DNA of 64,000 nt from Paraburkholderia fungorum (lineage in GTDB: Bacteria; Pseudomonadota; Gammaproteobacteria; Burkholderiales; Burkholderiaceae): assembly GCF_902833645.1 (NCBI RefSeq), contig NZ_CADFGE010000006.1, forward strand, positions 124,001 to 188,000, in the 5' to 3' direction. The position numbers and the translations under genes are program-made. The notes beneath the pieces were generated by a model, which worked only from the letters and a program-made list of their open reading frames with translations, had not been told where the DNA came from and made no database searches. Of this stretch, positions 18,170-26,500 are shown piece after piece. The first letter of the stretch is position 1, and each line of letters begins with the position of its first letter.

Positions 18170-18187
18170 AATTCTATAGATAGAATT
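18170..18187. promoter_or_regulatory. 18-bp perfect palindrome upstream of the DUF1302 gene
   Basis: AATTCTAT-AG-ATAGAATT has perfect 8-bp arms in an AT-rich patch within GC-rich DNA. Size and form resemble TetR-family operators, and a broken tetR gene lies about 0.6 kb away. Confidence 0.55.
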
Positions 18188-18799
18188 TCGACTCCGACTC
18201 TCTCGTTTTCCCCTATTCGAGACAAATTTGACGAAGTTGTTCATATCCATGTCGATGACAAGGGTAAGAACACTGTGTGGCATAACGTCAGAAGACGAAG
18301 CGTCGACCCTTTTTCGCCGGTGAAAGATGCGCCGGCAGGCAAGGAAAAGGGACGGGAATTTTTGATCGGATCATTCTGTGACAAGGCATTCCGGGCGATG
18401 ACGGGCATCGGATGCACGCGCGCGGGGGCCGCGTAGCGCGCAACCTGGCGCAGGGCATCAACGGGTCGACGCACGGAACAGACAGCGGGAAGTGTGATGA
18501 TGCGTGGGGGTTGCATGCTCGACAGTCGGGAGGTAACGCCGGCCAGCCGGTCTGTCCGCTGGCGTTTTCTTAAATTGATCACCAGAATCGAACCTGTTCA
18601 ACTTATCCGCTATCAGGAGTTACCCGGCCCCGCCGGAGCCTCGTGAGCCCAACCTCCAGAGTTACCCTGGAGATGCCTCTGAGTACGAGACACATTGTCG
18701 ATATGTGTTCATAATATTTCGGGTGCTGACCGTGTGAGTTCGAAACGGCATGATCGCGGCACCGTACAAACGGATGGTCCTGGAACGGGGGCGCACAAG
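18188..18799. other. non-coding stretch, no convincing gene
   Basis: About 610 bases with lower GC and no frame that looks like protein. The only structure seen is CTCCAG/CTGGAG around 18655-18673, a short hairpin. It lies between the DUF1302 operon promoter and the relic genes and is probably degraded sequence. Confidence 0.5.
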
Positions 18800-19140
18800 T
18801 GCAGCGCGAGCACGATCTTCGCATCGGCCGTCGTGTCGACCCATGTGTCGACGACGGCGTCGATACCTTGGCCCTCGACCGCCAGGAATGCCTGGCCGTA
18901 CAGATTCATCAGGTGTTCGCAATGGCGCTTGATCAGTTTTTCGATCAATGCATCCTTGCTGGTGAAATACTCGTAGAGCGAGCCGATGCTGACGCCGGCC
19001 GGGTCGGCGATGCGCGTGGTGCTCGTCGCTTCGAACCCGTCTCGTGCAAACAGCATCTTTGCCGCTTAGAGGATCGCGTCGACCGTCATCACAAAGCGAC
19101 TTTGGCGCGGCCGGCGTCTGATCGCGATCTGTGAAGTCAT
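18800..19140 (-). pseudogene. TetR family regulator, broken
   Basis: Reading from ATG 19140, a basic N-terminus (RRRPRQSR) and helix 1 (VDAIL) are followed by an in-frame TAA at 19068-19066. The same frame then continues with a clear TetR helix-turn-helix, including DGFEATSTTRIAD and AGVSIGSLYEYFTSKDALIEK, and a start of the ligand domain to about LALHL. Beyond that the sequence no longer resembles the family, so the C-terminus is lost too. It may once have controlled the DUF1302 operon and the neighbouring acyl-CoA ligase. Confidence 0.75.
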
Positions 19141-19198
19141 GCGCGTGTTTTTGCCGAATGACATGACTGGCTCCTTTTATCTATCCCGTCTTTCCCGC

Positions 19199-19455
19199 GA
19201 TGCCGTCTGGCCGTGCATCAACGAGGACCAGATTTGCGGCCGTAGCTATACGTCGGGCACGACTGGCGACACGAAAGGCGTGTGCTATTCGAATCGCTCG
19301 ACCGTGCTGCATGCGTTCGCGGCCGCGCTACCCGATTCCTTCGGCCTGCCGGCGCGCGACTGCGTGATGCCGGTCGTGCCGATGTTTCATGTCAATGCGT
19401 GGGGGGGGCGCCGTATGCAGCGCCGATGGTCGGCGCGAAGCTTGTGCTGCCTAAG
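19199..19455 (+). pseudogene. internal fragment of an AMP-binding acyl-CoA ligase
   Basis: About 80 codons match the centre of a fatty-acyl/aryl-CoA ligase: the ATP motif YTSGTTGDTKGV followed by VMPVVPMFHVNAWG. A run of eight G at 19401-19408, where six would keep the frame, shifts the reading; the next frame continues APYAAPMVGAKLVLP. About 170 N-terminal residues and everything after this point are missing, and the sequence runs straight into a PAAR relic. It cannot encode an enzyme. Confidence 0.75.
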
Positions 19456-19543
19456 ACGTCTTTTGCGACGGCACGAGACGCGGATGCGGTGTGCGCAGAC
19501 AGATACACAGATCATCGCTCAGTGCCAACTGCGGGCCGTCTGG
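19452..19543 (-). pseudogene. C-terminal relic of a PAAR gene
   Basis: The minus strand reads LALSDDLCICLRTPHPRLVP, nearly the same as the end of the intact PAAR gene at 20,306; the DNA matches at roughly nine positions in ten over about 87 bp (19452-19538 versus 20319-20405). Only the last 30 or so codons remain. Confidence 0.75.
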
Positions 19544-19548
19544 TTCTG

Positions 19549-19782
19549 TCAGGTTTCGGCCGCCGCCTTGAACGTGTCGTCCTCGACGGCCTGGTCGGAT
19601 TGCTGAACCTTGGGATTGATGCCGCTGGCGAGCAGGAGCTGGGCTTGTGCGCTCAACTCGCGTGCCTTTGCCGGGGAGATTTTCGGGAACATACCGAATG
19701 AAATGCGCGCCTGCTGCTTCTCGTCGAAGCTATGCCGAAAGTGCCAACTGGTACCGGTCTTCGCAACGAAGAGACGCTGCTG
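19549..19782 (-). pseudogene. N-terminal relic of a P4-type integrase
   Basis: The minus strand reads LFVAKTGTSWHFRHSFDE, then ISFGMFPKISPAKARELSAQ and LLLASGINPK: the DUF4102 N-terminal domain of tyrosine integrases found in tRNA-borne islands. It begins right at the end of the direct repeat and stops at a TGA (19551-19549) just before the PAAR relic. The residues it covers are those missing from the other integrase copy at 26,501-27,374. Confidence 0.75.
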
Positions 19783-19786
19783 CCGG

Positions 19787-19915
19787 TTTTAGGTAATCTT
19801 CGGCGGAGCCGGATGAAAGCTCAGAAAACAAAAAAGCCCGCAGTAGCGGGCTTTTCCGGCGGGTCAGAGGACTTTGATGGAAGTCTCTGGAAGCTTAGAT
19901 GGTGCCCAGGAGAGG
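19787..19915. repeat. left direct repeat (att site) with tRNA-Leu 3' end
   Basis: It matches 27446-27573 except for three substitutions and one extra A. It contains the same terminator hairpin and ends in GGTGCCCAGGAGAGG, the last 15 bases of the tRNA-Leu gene with its CCA, after which similarity stops. Confidence 0.85.
19832..19855. terminator. bidirectional terminator in the left repeat
   Basis: AAAAGCCCGC-AGTA-GCGGGCTTTT forms a perfect 10-bp stem with A/T tracts on both sides. It is a copy of the tRNA-Leu terminator at 27490-27513. Confidence 0.8.
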
Positions 19916-19974
19916 CGCCGAACTAACGATGTAATGTATTGTTTTTATTGGATTTATATATTTTTAATTCCAAT

Positions 19975-19996
19975 GATGTACTAGCCAATGGACTAG
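19975..19996. promoter_or_regulatory. possible integrase arm-type sites, left end
   Basis: GATGTACTAG (19975-19984) and CAATGGACTAG (19986-19996) resemble the AATGTACT repeats at the right end (27384-27433), in an AT-rich stretch just inside the left repeat. Confidence 0.35.
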
Positions 19997-20156
19997 TTTG
20001 ATCCAAGTGCAGGAACGTGAATGCCGGTGGCCTTTGATGGAATTCGAATTGACGACGGCGGAATGTTGCACCACTACAACAAAGGAGTCCACGGAAGTTT
20101 GGGGCCCTTGCGGGGCACCAATATCTGGGACGATGCCGGCAGCGTGCCTCAGAACG

Positions 20157-20249
20157 TCAACAGGTCGGAATGCATTTCAGCGACGCACAACCCGCCGTGG
20201 TTGCCACGATCGCCAGCAGCAGCATCAGGCTGTATATTCGCTTCCTCAT
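20157..20249 (-). CDS. 30-residue predicted lipoprotein downstream of PAAR
   Basis: The ATG at 20249 follows a strong ribosome site (GGGAGGG). The peptide starts with a basic MRKR, has a hydrophobic core and a lipobox TAGC, giving a mature lipidated peptide of about ten residues with two further cysteines. It is 56 bases after the PAAR stop on the same strand. It could be a small accessory immunity or lysis-type lipoprotein, or the start of a longer gene cut by frameshift. No homologue is recognised. Confidence 0.45.
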   Translation of the reverse strand: MRKRIYSLMLLLAIVATTAGCASLKCIPTC

Positions 20250-20305
20250 CACGTCACCCTCCCTGATATTCGTTATCGGTTCGCTGCGTCAGCGTGCCGC
20301 GGCGC

Positions 20306-20593
20306 CTACACGTCCGCGTAAGACGTGGTTTGCGACGGCACAAGACGCGGATGCGGCGTGCACAGACAGACACACAGATCATCGCTCAGTGCCGCCTGCC
20401 GTCCGTCCGGTCCGGTCGTGGAAATGCGCGCGCCGTCGCACTTGATCAACCCGACGGTCTTGCAGACCGGGCACAGGACGGGATCAGTTTCGTAGGCTTG
20501 CTCGCGCCCGCCGACCAGGTCGTTACCGTCACCCGCCTGCACGATGCCACCCACCGTCGTTTTGTCGCCTTTCACAATGTCGTAACGCCGCAT
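20306..20593 (-). CDS. PAAR domain protein (T6SS spike tip)
   Basis: A 95-residue PAAR protein: it opens DIVKGDKTTVGGIVQAGD, has a central cysteine cluster (LCPVCK and IKC) and a second one near the end (LCVCLC). PAAR proteins cap the VgrG trimer with a metal-stabilised cone and help load effectors. ATG 20593 lies nine bases after the immunity gene, in the same operon. The paired cysteines suggest extra metal binding. A relic of a second copy lies at 19,452-19,543. Confidence 0.85.
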   Translation of the reverse strand: MRRYDIVKGDKTTVGGIVQAGDGNDLVGGREQAYETDPVLCPVCKTVGLIKCDGARISTTGPDGRQAALSDDLCVCLCTPHPRLVPSQTTSYADV

Positions 20594-20602
20594 CTTACGC
20601 TC

Positions 20603-21637
20603 CTACACTGCCCCCGGTCGCGGCCGGAGGCTATTCAGCAGGGCGTCCCATGCCTGCAGCGCTCCCGCCTCATCGACCGGCGACGTTGCCTGATCCGGCG
20701 GCAGGTCACTTCGTGAAGACGTGCCCAGCAGCAACTCCACCGAGGTATGCGGTTGTGCCAGCGTGGCCGGATTGCCCGGCGCCAGCAGATAGAAACGGTA
20801 GACCGTAATCGGACCGTCCTGAAGCGCAAACAGGACCTCTTCAGCGTCCATGCCAGCCACCACGCGCTTGCCCTTGCGCAGGATGCGATAGCTGCCAGGC
20901 ATTCGATCGAGTTGTGCGCGAAGCTCGGACAGATTCTTGGTGAGCGGCTGACCTTGATCCTGCTCGACCGCATCTCGCATCTTGATCAGGAGTAGGGCAG
21001 GTCGGCCCGGCAGCAGCGCAAACGACTGGCTGACTTCTTCCGTGTAGGTCGACGATCCGGTGACGATCCCGCCGTCGAAGCAAAACCCCGACTCCGTCGG
21101 CACGGCCCAGTTGTCTCGCGCCTTGATGCGCCTGTAGGTGTCGCTGTAGATATTCTCGGAGTTACCGAGAGCAGACGCTCCCATGAGGCCGGCGGTGTGA
21201 AAGAGTGTGTGGTCCGCAAAGAGGTAGCCATCCGTTCTGAAAGGCATCTCGACTTTCGCCACGCCTTCCTGGTAGATAAAAAACCGCGAATCGTTGACCG
21301 GCGAAAATGCCTTCTCAAGCCAGGCCTTCCCAGTTTTCTCATCCAGGTTGACGGGGTTATAGCGTTGCTTCGTACGCAACTCATTCTCCCGGGCCTCGAC
21401 TTTGGTGCGATAGGCATCAAGTGAGACATTGTGAGTTGTTTCGAGTTTGTCTCCCCTGTACGCGTAATGTTGATTCGAAATCTCGCTCGACGCGGGCCGG
21501 TCGAATACGAGGCGGCCGATGCACCACGGGCGCATTTTGGACAGCAGCGGATTGTTCATCGTTGGTTCCACGGAAAGCGCAAGAGAGCAGGCGCAAAGAC
21601 CTGCCAGTAGAATAAGGGGGCGAAAGAGGCGAGCCAT
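20603..21637 (-). CDS. Tli4-like T6SS immunity protein
   Basis: A 344-residue exported protein. The first 22 residues (MARLFRPLILLAGLCACSLA) form a signal peptide, possibly with a lipoprotein cysteine. The rest resembles the Tli4 family (PWCIGRLVFDRPASSEI near the mature start; later a second domain with GPITVYRFYLL). Tli proteins sit in the periplasm and block a cognate phospholipase effector. The start at ATG 21637 lies 17 bases after the effector stop, as expected for a toxin-immunity pair; the longer open frame overlaps the effector gene and is not used. Confidence 0.8.
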   Translation of the reverse strand: MARLFRPLILLAGLCACSLALSVEPTMNNPLLSKMRPWCIGRLVFDRPASSEISNQHYAYRGDKLETTHNVSLDAYRTKVEARENELRTKQRYNPVNLDEKTGKAWLEKAFSPVNDSRFFIYQEGVAKVEMPFRTDGYLFADHTLFHTAGLMGASALGNSENIYSDTYRRIKARDNWAVPTESGFCFDGGIVTGSSTYTEEVSQSFALLPGRPALLLIKMRDAVEQDQGQPLTKNLSELRAQLDRMPGSYRILRKGKRVVAGMDAEEVLFALQDGPITVYRFYLLAPGNPATLAQPHTSVELLLGTSSRSDLPPDQATSPVDEAGALQAWDALLNSLRPRPGAV

Positions 21638-21654
21638 TAATTTGTTCCCGGCAC

Positions 21655-23592
21655 CTAGATGTCGTTGACGATCTGGACCACACTGTAAAGTATCGCCCAG
21701 TGCGTCCATGGGTGCGCATAGCTGGTCATGTGCTGGTATCCGCCCTGCACGAACGCCATCTGAACTCCTTTGGCCGGGTCGCCAGGCACATCCGGCTTTA
21801 AGCCACGCGCCTGCGCATCGGCCGACCACGCGGGCACCGTACCGTCGCCGCGAATGATCCCCGTTTTGGTCGCGACCTGTGACCAGTCCGTCTTGGCATT
21901 CACGTCCGGCAACGTGTTCGTCTTCTGGACGGTGAACGTGATGCTCAGTTTGCGTTGCTCGAGAAGCACGCGGATCTCGCCCTTGCCCGAGTCGTGCAGC
22001 AACGTTGCGGCCTGAAGTTCAGGCGCCTGCACGTCCGATGGCACATCTCCGGTCCAGATTGCGTTGCCCCACGTCAACAGATTCTTCGTCGGGTCTCCTT
22101 TTTCGATGCCAGGCTTGCTCTTGTCGCTGGCCTCGGTCGTCGTGCTCGACTGTGGTGGCCTGAAGTCGAGGCCGCCCTCGCCGTAGGCTACATATGTCTT
22201 GCCATGGTAACGATTCTTCAATTGGCTCTGGTTCTTTACGACGGTCTCCATCGTCGATCGATAATAATCCGATAGGCTTGTCTGAAGCCCGCCAGCATTG
22301 AGCCGCGTCTTGACGATCCCAGCGGGATCGAGCTGTTTGTCGGGCGGCTGCAAACCGTACCACTTGGGATTCACATATAAATCGTTATACGGATCGCCGT
22401 GCTCCGGGAACTGCATGACCACCTGTCCGTCGGGCCGCGCAAAAATCCACCACGGCGCGCCATTGTGATAATCCGGCATCGGTGTCAGCTCCATCGGTCC
22501 CGGCGCGTTCGCCATTACCGCCATGAATTCATCTGCGTCGCGCCCCAGCAGACTGCCATTGATGAAACCATTCATACCGCCTTCGGGACTGCCCCCTGTC
22601 TTGAAACGCTTGGCCGCCAGCGGAGCACCGGTGGCCGGTTGACATCCATGAAATACGCCGTGCGCAAGACCTTCGAGCCCATGGTTTAACACCGCGAAGC
22701 GGGCCACCAGCCCACCCATCGAGTGCGTCAGAATAATCGCCTTGCCCGTATCGTTTTCCTTGCAGATCTCGGTGACGCCCATCAACCGTGTCGTCTTCTT
22801 TGTCTGCGGATCGGGGACATCCAGACCATTCACCACGTCACGCCCCGAAAGGTCATTCGACTGCAGCCAGTTGTATCCAATCGCATAGACGCGATAGCGA
22901 AACTTGGCGAATTTCTTGAATTCCGCGGAGTCCGGTGCGATCACCTGGCCTTTACCTGCAGCAGCAATGGCGCCGTAGGTCTTTGGGTCGGTGCCGAGCA
23001 CCGGATGGAGTGCCCATTTCTCGCCCTCGGGGTCGGGGTTGATCCACGCGCCTTCGGGCTTGCCGAGCAGCATCGGGTTGTTCAACTGTTGCTCGAGCCA
23101 AAGCAGGACAGGTTGATAGCCGGTCCTATAGACCGAACCCCAGCCGCGGCGTCGCGCCTCCTTCTCGGTAATCGGGTCTTTCTCCCCAAGGTCGACGATC
23201 GGGCCGAGCGGCGTCACCATGACGCTCTCGGGATCGAAAAGTGTTTCGCGCGACGACGCGCTGCGAAACCATCCCGCGATGAGCGAACACAACGCGCCGA
23301 GTGATGCACCTATCGTGTCTGTATTTGGTGCGGACCATGCCGCGTCGCCACTGTCCTTGGCGGCCAGTGGCGAGCCCATCACGCCCGGTATGAAAATCAC
23401 GGGAATGATGGGGCGCAGATCGTGCAAGGTCTCCTTGGCGCGAGTGTCGTTGGCCGGCGTTAAGGGCGCCTGGGCGGAAGAGTGGCCGTCCTCATCGGTC
23501 TGCGACGCGAGGCGGACGACTTCCTGTTCGGCATCATCGTCGCCGGACGTCTGGCCCGACGTACCCGAATTGTCGGGCTGATTTTCGCTCAT
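21655..23592 (-). CDS. Tle-type T6SS phospholipase/esterase effector
   Basis: A 645-residue alpha/beta hydrolase. After a hydrophilic N-terminal region (about 60 residues, Ser/Asp-rich) comes PVIFIPGVMGSPLAA, then the nucleophile elbow THSMGGLVARF (S291). A DGTVPAWSADA segment and GGYQHMTSYAHPWTHW near the end probably provide the acid and histidine. There is no signal peptide, as expected for T6SS delivery. It lies directly between vgrG and a Tli4-like gene, so it should be a Tle-class antibacterial lipase acting on membrane phospholipids; the exact Tle family is uncertain. Confidence 0.83.
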   Translation of the reverse strand: MSENQPDNSGTSGQTSGDDDAEQEVVRLASQTDEDGHSSAQAPLTPANDTRAKETLHDLRPIIPVIFIPGVMGSPLAAKDSGDAAWSAPNTDTIGASLGALCSLIAGWFRSASSRETLFDPESVMVTPLGPIVDLGEKDPITEKEARRRGWGSVYRTGYQPVLLWLEQQLNNPMLLGKPEGAWINPDPEGEKWALHPVLGTDPKTYGAIAAAGKGQVIAPDSAEFKKFAKFRYRVYAIGYNWLQSNDLSGRDVVNGLDVPDPQTKKTTRLMGVTEICKENDTGKAIILTHSMGGLVARFAVLNHGLEGLAHGVFHGCQPATGAPLAAKRFKTGGSPEGGMNGFINGSLLGRDADEFMAVMANAPGPMELTPMPDYHNGAPWWIFARPDGQVVMQFPEHGDPYNDLYVNPKWYGLQPPDKQLDPAGIVKTRLNAGGLQTSLSDYYRSTMETVVKNQSQLKNRYHGKTYVAYGEGGLDFRPPQSSTTTEASDKSKPGIEKGDPTKNLLTWGNAIWTGDVPSDVQAPELQAATLLHDSGKGEIRVLLEQRKLSITFTVQKTNTLPDVNAKTDWSQVATKTGIIRGDGTVPAWSADAQARGLKPDVPGDPAKGVQMAFVQGGYQHMTSYAHPWTHWAILYSVVQIVNDI

Positions 23593-23602
23593 GGATTCTC
23601 GC

Positions 23603-26290
23603 TTATGCGTTGCTCGTGCCCGGCCGCAGCGCCCGGATCACCACAGTTTCGATATCGTCGCTTTTCTGCTCGACCGTATGGCCCAGCTCGTCCGTGACAC
23701 CGCTCAGGCGTGTGCCATCCCCACGCACGATCTCGTAAGGGTGGTTCTTGAGTGGGTCGCCGGTGATCCGGTCGCGCAAGAGATACTTGTCGTTGAACGC
23801 CGGCTTCTCAAGGCTATTCATATGCTCGGCCACCGAACTCGGACCTTGCCGGCTGAATGACGCCGACTTGATCGTGCGTGCGCCGCGCGTGCCGTCCTCA
23901 ATTCCTTGGGGGGTAATACGGATGTATGAGCCCCCGCACTTGAGCATCAACTCGGTCTTCGCGTCGATCTCAATGCTGCCGTTATTGCTCTTGAGCGTCA
24001 GGCCGAGTTCGGAGAGTAATCGCAGCTGATCGGTGAGCGCCTGGATGTCGATCGCACCTTTCCCGGCGATCAGTTTCATACCGGCACGTTGGACGAATAC
24101 GCTGATTTTTTCTGCGACGCTTGCAACCAGCGATTTGCCCACGGCCCAGTAGGTGTCCTTGCCGCTGACGAAATTCAGATGGTCGTCCGCGACCATCTGC
24201 GCCGACGCGTGCGTGGTAAAACCCATGCTCTCTGGACTCGATCCGAGCATGACGGGTTTGGCAAAGGCATTGGCGTTTCCTGTCCCACCGCCTGCCGTAT
24301 TGCCGCCTTTGGCCACGCCCGCCTTGCTGTGCTGGGTCGCCTTCGCGAACTGTGAAAGCGCTTCGCGGCCAGGCTTCATATCCTCGGCCTTGGCGGTCGA
24401 ACTTGCGGAGGACAACGACTCGACGAGCAGATCCGCACGCGCCAGGATCTCGCGCGGCGCGGTGGTATCGAGCGGCTGACCGTCGGCACTGATTTGATGT
24501 GTGCTGAAATACAGTCCCTCACCCGCATGGACCGCACCTGCATAGTCGGTGCGCAAGGTAAAGCCGCTGCCGGTGTACGCGCCACGCGAATTGCCGTCTT
24601 GGACGATCTGGTAGCCGAGATGGAGACCGCTCATGCCGTGGCTGCTCATGATCCGCATGCGAGGCTGCCCCGTGGAATCATCCATGACGTACTGGTTATA
24701 GCCGCCGCCGCCGTACTCCCGGGACTGATAGCCAGAAAGCAGGCCGTTCGAATGCCACTGCGGTTTCGCCGCGCCGTTGTACACACGATGAAGCGCAATC
24801 GGGCGGTCGATGTCATTGCCGATGTGGCCGATCAGGAGTTCTTCGCCCGCGCGCGGCATGTGGACGCCACCATATCCATCGCCGGTATCGGACTGCGCCA
24901 CGCGCACCCAGCACGATGCACGTTCGTCACCTTCATTGAGCCGGTCCCAGATGAAGAGCACCTTCACCCGGTTCAGTTCATCGGTGTAGCACTCCTGTCC
25001 CTTCGGTCCGGCCACAATCGCCGATTCCAGTTTCGCTTCGGGCTTGTGATGTTCGAACGGGCTCCGGTACGGCACCGTCGTACGCTGCGCTTCGATGGCG
25101 ACCCGGTAGAACCCCGTGGAGCCGTCTACGTGGCTCGCGCTGAAAATCTGACCAGAGTCGTCGGCGCGGGCCTGTGCGAGCTGATGATTCAGGCTGTGTG
25201 GGTAGTTCGCTTCGTGCCCGGCGAGCGGAAGATTGTTCTCGATGACCCACTCGACCTCGATGCTCGCGAATTCGTTCTGGTCGGCGGCGTCGTGGTCATG
25301 TTCGGGATGACCGGTCAGTGTGAAGCGCCGGCCCGCGTCCATGGCGCGTAGGCTACCCACGCCGTGAAAGCGCTTGGCCTGCGACTCCCATTCCTCCATG
25401 CGAATCTTCGACAACTGATCACCCCGGTCCTGTTCCGGGTACGTATAGCCACCGGTATATTCGTAGACTTCGGTTTGCGCGGGCAGCGCGCCTTGATTCG
25501 CCATCGTCGGTATCGACGTACCTTTGGGGCTGGAGGGCGTCGGCGGGCTTTTGTAGTCGAAGGTACGCGTCGACAGCAGCACGGACTGCAGCGTCCGCGC
25601 GCCTGACCACTGGGTGAGCGCATCGGCTTCCCTGCTCACGCCGGCACGATAGAATCCGACCGTTGCAGGTGAGAGCGGTTCGAGCGTCTCAAGGCGATCG
25701 GTGATGACCAGCGTGTGTGATTTGCCGTCCGCCGCCTGCTGCCAGATGCCATACAGGCCCTCGGACTCGAGAAGCCGGTGCACGAAGTTCCAGTCGGTCT
25801 CGTCCTGCCGGCAGTAGGAACGCTTCGGCAGCGGCTTCGAGAGCGCGAAGCGGTACATGCCTTTTGCCTGCGGATGCTGGTTGAATGCGTCCGAGACGAT
25901 TTCGTCCGCTGCCTTGTCCTGCCAGTGTCGCTGGTCACGCCGGAACTTCAGAAAGTGCATCCACGAGGAAAATCCCAACTGGTAACTTGTGAGATTTCCG
26001 TCGGCTCCCAGCCGACGCGCTGTATGTATATAGCCATGGTGGGGCAGGTAAGACCGATCGGCCTGTTGGATCCAGAGCGTAACGGTCTGGGCGATCAGCG
26101 TTTTGAGCTGCACGTCGCCCTGAGTCGACACGCAGTCGAGCAGAAAGGAGAAGTCACGACCGATCCGCGAGCACCCGGTGACACGGTGGGGCAGCAAGAC
26201 GTTATTGCCGGCCGACGTATCCAGTTTCAGAAGGCGGTCCTGCTGCGACAGTCCACCCGCAATCGCCCCGATTATGTCCTGCGTGCCCAT
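23603..26290 (-). CDS. vgrG: type VI secretion system tip protein VgrG
   Basis: An 895-residue VgrG of the long class. The gp27-like part includes YCRQDETDWNFVHRLLESEGLY, the gp5 OB-fold region includes GEELLIGHIGNDIDRPI, and a C-terminal DUF2345 region extends the needle (AGKGAIDIQALTDQLRLLSE). It forms the trimeric spike carrying the downstream effector. The start is ATG 26290 (MGTQDI) with AGAGG five bases upstream; the frame is open to 26,470 without family sequence. No other T6SS structural genes are present, so this is an orphan vgrG cargo island using an apparatus encoded elsewhere. Confidence 0.93.
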   Translation of the reverse strand: MGTQDIIGAIAGGLSQQDRLLKLDTSAGNNVLLPHRVTGCSRIGRDFSFLLDCVSTQGDVQLKTLIAQTVTLWIQQADRSYLPHHGYIHTARRLGADGNLTSYQLGFSSWMHFLKFRRDQRHWQDKAADEIVSDAFNQHPQAKGMYRFALSKPLPKRSYCRQDETDWNFVHRLLESEGLYGIWQQAADGKSHTLVITDRLETLEPLSPATVGFYRAGVSREADALTQWSGARTLQSVLLSTRTFDYKSPPTPSSPKGTSIPTMANQGALPAQTEVYEYTGGYTYPEQDRGDQLSKIRMEEWESQAKRFHGVGSLRAMDAGRRFTLTGHPEHDHDAADQNEFASIEVEWVIENNLPLAGHEANYPHSLNHQLAQARADDSGQIFSASHVDGSTGFYRVAIEAQRTTVPYRSPFEHHKPEAKLESAIVAGPKGQECYTDELNRVKVLFIWDRLNEGDERASCWVRVAQSDTGDGYGGVHMPRAGEELLIGHIGNDIDRPIALHRVYNGAAKPQWHSNGLLSGYQSREYGGGGYNQYVMDDSTGQPRMRIMSSHGMSGLHLGYQIVQDGNSRGAYTGSGFTLRTDYAGAVHAGEGLYFSTHQISADGQPLDTTAPREILARADLLVESLSSASSTAKAEDMKPGREALSQFAKATQHSKAGVAKGGNTAGGGTGNANAFAKPVMLGSSPESMGFTTHASAQMVADDHLNFVSGKDTYWAVGKSLVASVAEKISVFVQRAGMKLIAGKGAIDIQALTDQLRLLSELGLTLKSNNGSIEIDAKTELMLKCGGSYIRITPQGIEDGTRGARTIKSASFSRQGPSSVAEHMNSLEKPAFNDKYLLRDRITGDPLKNHPYEIVRGDGTRLSGVTDELGHTVEQKSDDIETVVIRALRPGTSNA

Positions 26291-26500
26291 GCCGCCTCTC
26301 GATCTGATTAATCCTCTTTCCCGCGCGATTTTACTTCGAAAGCAATCTGATAATGATCTGAAATTGAAAAGCGGAAATCGATTTAATGCGAAATGGATAT
26401 TCGGATGAATATCGAATCTCAAAACATGATGCGGCATGGGCCGCAGGCGGACGGCCGCGAACAACATCAAATTAGCGATTCGATCATCTTTGTCCGGCCC
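26291..26500. other. AT-rich gap between integrase relic and vgrG
   Basis: This 210-bp stretch is distinctly AT-rich (26,310-26,410) and should hold the vgrG operon promoter on the minus strand. A TAAAAT-like -10 is visible but a paired -35 is not convincing. Confidence 0.35.

Noticed and set aside
18167..18582. Short open frames on both strands in the gap after the DUF1302 operon
   Set aside because: No ribosome sites, no family features and irregular composition; treated as non-coding.
20021..20266. An 81-residue plus-strand frame opposite the small lipoprotein
   Set aside because: Part of it looks protein-like (DDGGMLHHYNKG), but it has no ribosome site, is not recognised and overlaps the better-supported minus-strand lipoprotein ORF, so it is not listed as a gene.
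18700..20300. Possible insertion sequence in the decayed region
   Set aside because: No transposase, no terminal inverted repeats and no target duplication were seen. The pieces are explained by integrase and PAAR fragments of the tRNA island plus relic chromosomal genes.
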